DNA of 35,270 nucleotides from JBBFMJ01 sp037441225 (GTDB taxonomy: Bacteria > Acidobacteriota > Thermoanaerobaculia > UBA2201). The position numbers and the translations under genes are program-made. Within the stretch, counting starts at the first letter, position 1, and each line of letters opens with the position of its first letter. Below the pieces are notes generated by a model. It was not told the DNA's origin. It did not search any database and saw only the letters and a list, made by a program, of their open reading frames with translations. Positions 7,389 to 14,643 of this stretch are shown piece by piece. Where the stretch lies: assembly GCA_037441225.1 (NCBI GenBank), contig JBBISU010000029.1, positions 1 to 35,270 of the forward strand. The letters run 5' to 3'.

Positions 7389-10300
7389 ATGGAAGAAAAA
7401 GCCTTAAAACCAATCTCTCAAAAAATAAAGTTTTTTTCCACAGGAACTTTTATTCTTTTAGCCTTCATAGCAGTTGGTTTTACCTTTGGACTTGCAAGGT
7501 TTATATTAGGACTTGGCACTGTAACAAATTTAAATAATCAATATCCCTGGGGAATATAGATTGCCATTGATGTTGCTTGTGGTGTTGCACTTGCTGCTGG
7601 TGGTTTTACAATTGCTGCTTTGATTGAGATATTTGGTTCTAAAAAATATAAGCCCCTTTTAAGGCCTGCAATACTTACTGCTTGGCTTGGCTATGCAATG
7701 GTTGCTTTTGCCTTGGTCTTTGACCTTGGAAAATGGTGGAATATGTGGAGGCCCATATTTAACTGGCAAGGAAATTCCGTTCTGTTTGAAGTGGGTATGT
7801 GTGTTATGGGATATTTAACTGTTTTAACTATTGAAATTGCTCCAGCAATCCTTGAAGGATTAAAATTAAAAATAAAAGAAGGTGGTTTCTGGCAGAAAAT
7901 TTTAAATCCCTTAGAAAAACCAATATATTTTCTCCATGATGTAGTTCATGCAATGCTTCCCTTTTTTATCCTTGCTGGTGTTGTTTTATCTTTTATGCAT
8001 CAGTCCTCTTTAGGAACATTAATTTTAATTGCCCCAACAAAAATAAACACTCTCTGGTATACTCCTATACTACCTATTCTCTTTTTACTTTCTGCGATTA
8101 TGGTAGGTTATCCAATGGTTATATTTGAATCAATAATTGCAAGCAAAAGTTTTAAAAAAGAAATAGAATTAGATATTCTATCTTCCCTTTCAAGAAAACT
8201 ACCTTACATAATGGGCATTTATTTTATATTTAAATTTGGTGACCTTATAATAAGATTTGATGAATTGGATTTTTTAAAATATCCCTCTGCGACAATTTCT
8301 TTTTTAGTAGAAATAACAGCAGGACTTTTAGTTCCTTTCTTCTTGCTTTTATTTAAAAGAGTTAGGAGAACTCCTGGCTGGCTATTTTTTGCTTGTCTGC
8401 TTATAATTTTGGGAGTTGCACTCAATAGAATTAATGTTTATTTAATTGGATACCATCCAACCTTTGCTGAAAGAACATATTTTCCAGCAATAGGAGAACT
8501 TTTGGTCACAACATCAATAATTTGCCTTATTATGCTTCTTTATAGATTTTTTTCTAATTATTTTCCAGTTCTTTCTGGTTTGCCTGAAAAAGAAGAGGAG
8601 GAAAAAAGAATAATTTATGTTCTTTCAGTAAAATGGGCATGGATATTTAGAAGAATTGCAGTTTTGCTATTATTAATATTTGTGCTCGTCTATTCTTATG
8701 TTCATAAAAAATCAATAAAAGAATCCTTTAAAGTATATCAGACAGTATATTCTTATAAAGTCAAAGAAAAAGAAATTCCCAAAATACAACCAAGAACACA
8801 TATAATGCGGCCAAAAGGTTATCAAACAATTTATTATTTATCAAATTCAATTTTAAATAGTAAAACTGATTATTATGAACCTGTTAGGTTTTCCCATAGA
8901 TCCCATGATAATTATTTAAATGGAAATTGTGCTGTTTGTCATCATAGAATAAGTTTTGATGAAAGCGACAGAGTTGAGATTTCCTTAGAGGAATTCCACA
9001 GGGATATGTAAATAAATTTAGGAGCGCCTTGTTATTCTTGTCACAAAGATATGAATCAAATAATTATAGAGGCCTGTGACAAATGCCATAGATGGCCTGA
9101 TGAACCAGATAATCCTGCAAGGATTGGTTTAAAAGGTGCTTACCACAGGCAATGTATTGGTTGCCATAAAAATATATCAATGGAAAGCTTTACACCAGTA
9201 GATTGTGAGGACTGCCATAAAAAGAATGTCCCAGAACATAAGGACTTAATAAAATTATCAGATAACCCTTCAATAAATAAAAGAAGTAACAGAAAAATGC
9301 CTGGAATGCCATGAGGAAAAAGCAAAACATATACTAAATTCGGTTCATTTTAAATGGGGGGGCATTCTCCTCAGGTTTTAGGTTATGAACATGCTGTTGA
9401 TTTAGGGTTACATACAATAATAAATAATCATATGATAGGAACTGGACCAAATTTGCCCTTCTGTTCATCCTGCCATATTGGATATGGTTGGGTTAAAATA
9501 CCTTATGATTTTAATGATCCTAAATTGATTGATTGTCTTATATGCCATGATAGCACTGGAATATACAAAAAAGATCCTTTTGGTGGGGGCTTCCCTGATC
9601 CTCAAATTAATTTAAAAGAAATAGCAACATCTATTGGTTTCCCCTCAAGAAATAATTGTGGAAAATGCCATTTCTATAGTGATGGAGGACCAAATGTAAA
9701 ACATGGAGACCTTTCACCTGCCTTAATTTCTCCAGAACCAGATTTGGATGTCCATATGGGTGCTTTTCAAATGCACTGTACTGATTGTCATTATACTAAA
9801 AACCATAAAATAATTGGGAAATCCCTTTCTGCCCCTGCTTCAGAGGGAGACTTAAGTTGTACAAGATGCCATAGTTCAAAACCACATAAGATTTCTGGGA
9901 TTCTTGGTTCACACTTAGATAATCATATAAAATCAGTTGCCTGTGAGACCTGTCATATTCAATATATAGCAAAAGTATATCCTACAAGAATTTATCTTGA
10001 CTGGTCAAAGGCAGGTTTGGATGATTTTAAAATTAAAAAAGAAGAAAAGGGGCTAATTTATAAATATGAAAAAAAGCTTGGTTTTCAAATCTGGAAGAAA
10101 AATTATATTCCTGTTTATAAATGGTATGATGGAAAAAGAAAAGTTTATAAATTAGGAGATAAAGTAAAAACAAGTGAGAAAATCGTATTAAATGCAATAG
10201 AAGGAGAAAGAAAAAATCCTGAATCTAAAATATATCCTTTTAAAATTCATAAAGCAAAACAACCCTATGATATAGAAGAAAAAACACTGGTTGTCCCAAA

Positions 10301-10664
10301 GCTTTACAATGGATTTTGGGAACACTTCAATTGGCAAAAAGCAATAAAAGAATGAATGGAATATTTAGGTATGCCTTTTTCAGGTGAAATTGGATTTATT
10401 GAAACAGAGATGTATACAGGCATACATCATGAAGTAGTTCCAAAGAAAAAATCCTTAGGATGCACTGATTGCCATATCAAAGAAGCAGTAAATTCTTCCA
10501 GATGCCATAAAAAAGCAGAAGAAATCCAATTGCCAGAACATTATAAGAAGACATATCCTAATATAAAATTTTTGGACTTTGAAGAATTGGGATATGAATG
10601 AGACCCTGCAATTACAGGAGGAAGATTCTATACTACTCTTGGAAGGGGGCTGCCGCCACAATAA
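7389..10664 (+). pseudogene. NrfD membrane protein in frame with c3-type and octahaem (OTR-family) cytochrome, multiply disrupted
   Basis: One reading frame of about 1091 residues holds three modules. First is a NrfD/HybB quinone-site membrane protein with about ten helices. Next comes a further hydrophobic segment and a c3-like domain with five CXXCH (CAVCHH, CYSCH, CDKCH, CIGCH, CEDCH). Last is an octahaem domain of the tetrathionate-reductase family with eight (CLECH to CTDCH), marked by CSSCHIGYGW, CLICHDSTGIY, CGKCHFYSDGG and KHGDLSPAL. It is broken by TAG 7557-7559 (at the Trp of PWGIW), TAA 9009-9011, TGA 10353-10355 (KE-G-MEYLG) and TGA 10599-10601 (GYE-G-DPAITGG). It also has a +1 shift near 9275 and a compensating -1 shift in the G7 run at 9354-9360. 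Normally these are separate subunits; the continuous frame may be a real fusion or lost boundaries. AGGAGG near 8596 could have served a separate cytochrome start. Confidence 0.7.
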
Positions 10665-10684
10665 TTATTTTTATTTCTTATTTT

Positions 10685-10695
10685 TATGCTAAAAT
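10685..10695 (+). promoter_or_regulatory. Extended -10 element of a leaderless gene
   Basis: TATGCTAAAAT ends exactly six bases before the GTG at 10702, so transcription should start at or next to the start codon. There is no Shine-Dalgarno sequence before the GTG. The same arrangement occurs at 17440 and 21148. No recognisable -35 box is at the usual distance. Confidence 0.6.
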
Positions 10696-10701
10696 AATTC
10701 T

Positions 10702-12504
10702 GTGGAAAAAAAGAAAAGTTTGGCTTTTCATAGAAATTTTATAAGTTATGTTGGTTTTATTATAATTTTAATAAGTGCTGGCTTAATTATTGCCACATTA
10801 GTTTGGCAATACTCAATCAAAACTCCAAGTCCTTATATTGGAATTTTTACTTTCCTGATTTTTCCATTTTTTCTAATTTTTGGCATATTTGTTGTTTTTT
10901 TTGGAATGTGGAGAGAATCAAGGAGGAGAAAAAAATATCATATAAGCGAAGCACTCCCTTACCCTTTAGTTGATTTAAATAATCCTGCTCATAGAAAAAA
11001 TTTTTTAATAACAGTAATTTCAGGCACTTTTCTGGTAATTCTTTTAGGATTTATTGGATATAATGGTTTCATTTTTACAGAGTCAGTTACCTTTTGTGGA
11101 AGAATTTGTCATAGTGTAATGGAGCCAGAATATCAAGCATATTTAAAATCACCCCATGCCAGAGTTACTTGTGTAGATTGTCATGTTGGAGAAGGAGCAA
11201 AATGGTATGCAAAATCTAAGATTTCAGGTTTGAAACAGGTCTGGGCAGTCCTTTTTAATACTTATACTAAGCCAATAGAAACCCCTATAACAAGTTTAAG
11301 ACCAGCAAAGGAAACCTGTGAAGAATGCCATTGGCCTCAAAAATTTTATGGCAATCAACTTATGGAAATATACCATTTCAGATATGATGAAAAAAATACT
11401 CCAGAGCAAATCAATTTAATTTTAAAAACAGGTGGGGGTACCAAAATTGAAAAAAATGCTGGTATACACTGGCATATGCTTCTTCAAAATAAAGTTTATT
11501 TCAAACCATTAGATAAAAAATATCAGATAATTCCCTATGTAAAAGCAGTAAAAGAAGATGGTTCCTCAAAAATTTATATAGATAAGACATTAAATCTTTC
11601 AAAAGAGGAGTTGGATAAACTTCAAACCCATGAAATGGATTGTATGGATTGTCACAACAGGCCAACCCATATTTTTTCCCCACCAGAAAAAGCAGTTGAT
11701 AATGCTTTATCTGGAGGCCATATATCACTAGAACTACCTTTTGTAAAAAAAATTTCTGTTGATTTGCTTGTAAAGGAATACAAATCAAAAGATGAGGCAA
11801 TTGAAAAAATAAAAGAAGAGTTTTTATCCTTTTACAGAAAAAATTATCCAGATATCTTTAAAAACAAAAAAGTAGAAATAGAAAAAGCAATTCTTATTTT
11901 ACAAGAAATCTTTAAGGCAAATGTTTTTCCTGAAATGAATGTAAATTGGAATACATATCCAAATAATATTGGTCATAGGAACTGGCTTGGCTGTTTTAGA
12001 TGCCACGATGGAAAGCATATTTCAGAGGATGGGAAAACCTTGACAACTACCTGCGAAATTTGTCATACAATGCCTCAAAGGAGTCCCCAGATGCCTATTG
12101 AAACAATTCAATTTTCATCAAATATTTCTTGGCATCCTATGGAACTTAAGGGAAAGCACAAGGAAGCACTTTGTTATAAGTGCCATGAAGCAGGCAAAAG
12201 ATCTCCAATTGATTGTGCTGAATGCCACAAAATAAACAAAGAATTTCCAATGATTTCTATGGGTTGTGATACTTGTCATCTGGAAGAAGGGGAAAAACTT
12301 CCACAAAATGATTGTTCTTCCTGCCATGATGATTTAAAAGGCACACATAAAAAAGGGGCACATCCAGATTTAAATTGTATTGACTGTCACAAACCCCACA
12401 ACTGGTTACCAGATACAAAAAAAGATTGTTTTACCTGCCATAGCGGTTATGAAAAACATAGCCAAGGAAAAGATTGCTTAAATTGCCATAATTTCAAGAA
12501 ATAA
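10702..12504 (+). CDS. Membrane-anchored 13-haem NapC/NirT (ImcH-like) cytochrome c
   Basis: A 600-residue protein with three N-terminal membrane segments (about 13-35, 43-65 and 100-122), then a periplasmic haem region. The first haem motif is CGRICH, a CX3CH form, in the NapC-like context FCGRICHSVMEPEY. Twelve CXXCH follow: CVDCH, CEECH, CMDCH, CFRCH, CEICH, CYKCH, CAECH, CDTCH, CSSCH, CIDCH, CFTCH and CLNCH, with the last seven packed into the final 140 residues as a wire-like tail. NapC/NirT proteins oxidise quinol and pass electrons to periplasmic acceptors. The three-helix anchor and multihaem extension recall ImcH of Geobacter. The GTG start is chosen because the -10 box lies six bases upstream. 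Intact, unlike the cluster before it. The acceptor is unknown. Confidence 0.85.
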   Translation: MEKKKSLAFHRNFISYVGFIIILISAGLIIATLVWQYSIKTPSPYIGIFTFLIFPFFLIFGIFVVFFGMWRESRRRKKYHISEALPYPLVDLNNPAHRKNFLITVISGTFLVILLGFIGYNGFIFTESVTFCGRICHSVMEPEYQAYLKSPHARVTCVDCHVGEGAKWYAKSKISGLKQVWAVLFNTYTKPIETPITSLRPAKETCEECHWPQKFYGNQLMEIYHFRYDEKNTPEQINLILKTGGGTKIEKNAGIHWHMLLQNKVYFKPLDKKYQIIPYVKAVKEDGSSKIYIDKTLNLSKEELDKLQTHEMDCMDCHNRPTHIFSPPEKAVDNALSGGHISLELPFVKKISVDLLVKEYKSKDEAIEKIKEEFLSFYRKNYPDIFKNKKVEIEKAILILQEIFKANVFPEMNVNWNTYPNNIGHRNWLGCFRCHDGKHISEDGKTLTTTCEICHTMPQRSPQMPIETIQFSSNISWHPMELKGKHKEALCYKCHEAGKRSPIDCAECHKINKEFPMISMGCDTCHLEEGEKLPQNDCSSCHDDLKGTHKKGAHPDLNCIDCHKPHNWLPDTKKDCFTCHSGYEKHSQGKDCLNCHNFKK

Positions 12505-12567
12505 CATCCATAAGAATTAAATTTATATTTAATTGTGCGTATCTGAATATAAAAATAAAAACTTTTA

Positions 12568-12645
12568 GGGGGGAGCTTGCTAGTAGCCCCGTAAAATGAA
12601 CACACCTTTCAAAAATTTTCTGATTGGGCTGGCCAAGCCCTGTCA
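12568..12645. repeat. Hairpin-bearing intergenic element, copy 2
   Basis: In the convergent gap 12505-12720, GGGGGG...GCCCCGTA (12568-12593) forms a hairpin, followed by GGGCT-GGCCA-AGCCC (12626-12640) and TGTCAC. The two signatures match copy 1 at 309-463 in order and strand. TTGAGCTCAA at 12681-12690 is a separate perfect palindrome. The hairpins may also terminate transcription of the two converging operons. Confidence 0.45.
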
Positions 12646-12720
12646 CTACCAAAATCAAATAAAATAAAGAAATTTATAGGTTGAGCTCAATTGATCCCTT
12701 TAAAAATGATACCCTAAACT

Positions 12721-14634
12721 CTATGGCTGTTTTTCTATTCTTTCCATTATTTTTAAAGCTGTTTCATTATATTTTTCTTTTGCTTCTTCTTCTGTTTCCC
12801 ATCCAGTAAGCCAAGTAGTACTCATTGGATATTCTTCTGGATGAAATATTGTATTAAAACCATGCCAGATTATAATTGCAAGGGTTGCCAGAAGGGCTTC
12901 ATAATAATGTATAACCCTTGCAACATTAATAACCCAGGAAGGTATATAATGAGGAAGAGATTTTGGAAACCATAAGACGAAGCCAGTAACTGCCATAATT
13001 ATTGCACCCCAAACAAGTGCCCAGAATTCAAACTTTTCAGAATAATCAAAAACACCTAACTTTGGCCTTTCACCTTTAATTGTCAGATAGTATTTCATTA
13101 ATTCTATAAACTCTTTTATATCTTTTAAACTTGGCATAAAAAATTTAAGAATTGTTCTTCCTCTTTTGTTTAATAGAAGGTAAATTCCAAAAGTTAAAAG
13201 ATCCAGTACCATTAAAACAGCACAAGTTCTATGCAAAAATGCTCTTATACTTTCTGTTATTCCTAATGAGAATAACCATTTAACCCAAAAAGCTTCTGGA
13301 AACTTTAAAGCAAATCCAGTAATAGCAAGTCCTGTAAAAGATAAAAACAAGACAAAATGGCTTATGATTTCATAAAGAGTTAATCTCATTAAATGCCCTT
13401 TTGTTTTCTGTGCAATAAATTTTAATCTCACAGCCCAAAGCCAAATTATAAAATTGTGTATAACCATTCCAAAAACAGAAATTGCGATTAAAATTATATA
13501 CAAAATTCTTATAATTTCTTCCAGTTTTTCCCCTGGCTTTTTCATAGTTGTTTTATGAGTGAAACTCATTGCAAAGGTTTGCGAAACTTCTCCATGGCAT
13601 CTTCCACAAGCTGTTGCTCTATTTGAAATGTGCATCCTTGATTGAGGGTGTGAAGAAGGAAGAGAATGATGGGCATCATGACAATCAGCACAAGTTGCAG
13701 CAGCACCAAAGGTTCCTTTTTGAGTTAATCCATGAAAGTCTTTTAAATAGCTTTTAACAGGCGTTGTATCAAGCCCATACCTTGCCATCATCCTTTCATT
13801 TGAATGGCACCAAATACAAACTTGTGTTGCAGACCACTGGAGGGCATCTCCTCTTCTTATCCTTAAGGAAGCCATATCATGGTCACCATGACATGTAGTA
13901 CAAGTTGGAACATCTAAATTACCATGGGTTAGTGCACGAGCATGGGCTCCTTCTTTAAATGTCTTTACCTCATTTGGATGGCAAGGCATACAAGTTGTAA
14001 GTATTCCTACCATCGAAACCCTTGATTCTGGCTCAGAGGATCTTAAAATATTATGGTGTCCATGGCAGTCAGTACAACTTGCACCCGGCTTTCCCATTTC
14101 AATTGCCTGCCAGTGAACAGATGATTTATACCTTGTTATTAAATTTCTTTTAATGATATCTGCTTGTAAGTTAATTTCTTCCTTACCATGACAATTCCCA
14201 CAAGTATCTGGTTGATTCTGCCTTGACATTCTTGATTGAGGATTTGATAAAGGGAATATATCATGCCCACCATGACAACCCTCACATTTAGGAGCCATTG
14301 GATTATTTGCTTTATGTGCTCTTCCATGAACATCTTTTTTAATGTATTCCTGATATATGTCTTCATGACAAACCGTACAACCAAGTTCCAATGGCTTGTC
14401 TGAATGAGGAACATTTTCAAAGGACTTTGCACCAATATGACAGTCAGTGCAATTTAAATGCTCATGGGCAGAGCCCTTTAATGCATCAGGTGAAACATAG
14501 AGTTGTAATGTTTTCCCTCTTGCAGTTTCACCTTCAATTCCCTCAACTCCATGACAAGAAAGGCAGTCCTCATTTTTCATCCCTGCAAATAAATTTAAGG
14601 AAAATAAAAATAAAATAATTAAAAACTTTTTCAT
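12721..14634 (-). CDS. CbcL-like fusion: 11-haem cytochrome c plus membrane cytochrome b
   Basis: A 637-residue protein with a signal peptide (MKKFLIILFLFSLNLFAG). A periplasmic domain to about residue 370 carries eleven CXXCH (CLSCH, CTDCH, CTVCH, CEGCH, CGNCH, CTDCH, CMPCH, CTTCH, CIWCH, CADCH, CGRCH). A C-terminal membrane domain has about five helices with histidines typical of the FdnI/HydC dihaem cytochrome b (MVIHNF, EIISHF, FLHRTC, RVIHYYEA, IIWHGFN). This arrangement is that of CbcL, the inner-membrane quinol oxidase used by Geobacter in low-potential extracellular respiration. Quinol oxidation here is inferred from that family. It lies nine bases after the 19-haem paralogue, with GGGGG as ribosome-binding site overlapping the preceding stop region, so the two are co-transcribed. 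It ends in TAG. Confidence 0.85.
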   Translation of the reverse strand: MKKFLIILFLFSLNLFAGMKNEDCLSCHGVEGIEGETARGKTLQLYVSPDALKGSAHEHLNCTDCHIGAKSFENVPHSDKPLELGCTVCHEDIYQEYIKKDVHGRAHKANNPMAPKCEGCHGGHDIFPLSNPQSRMSRQNQPDTCGNCHGKEEINLQADIIKRNLITRYKSSVHWQAIEMGKPGASCTDCHGHHNILRSSEPESRVSMVGILTTCMPCHPNEVKTFKEGAHARALTHGNLDVPTCTTCHGDHDMASLRIRRGDALQWSATQVCIWCHSNERMMARYGLDTTPVKSYLKDFHGLTQKGTFGAAATCADCHDAHHSLPSSHPQSRMHISNRATACGRCHGEVSQTFAMSFTHKTTMKKPGEKLEEIIRILYIILIAISVFGMVIHNFIIWLWAVRLKFIAQKTKGHLMRLTLYEIISHFVLFLSFTGLAITGFALKFPEAFWVKWLFSLGITESIRAFLHRTCAVLMVLDLLTFGIYLLLNKRGRTILKFFMPSLKDIKEFIELMKYYLTIKGERPKLGVFDYSEKFEFWALVWGAIIMAVTGFVLWFPKSLPHYIPSWVINVARVIHYYEALLATLAIIIWHGFNTIFHPEEYPMSTTWLTGWETEEEAKEKYNETALKIMERIEKQP

Positions 14635-14643
14635 AATACCCCC

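Noticed and set aside
7190..10601. Selenocysteine at the TGA codons
   Set aside because: The affected positions are glycines in relatives, not cysteines or redox sites, and no SECIS-like hairpin stands out just after them.
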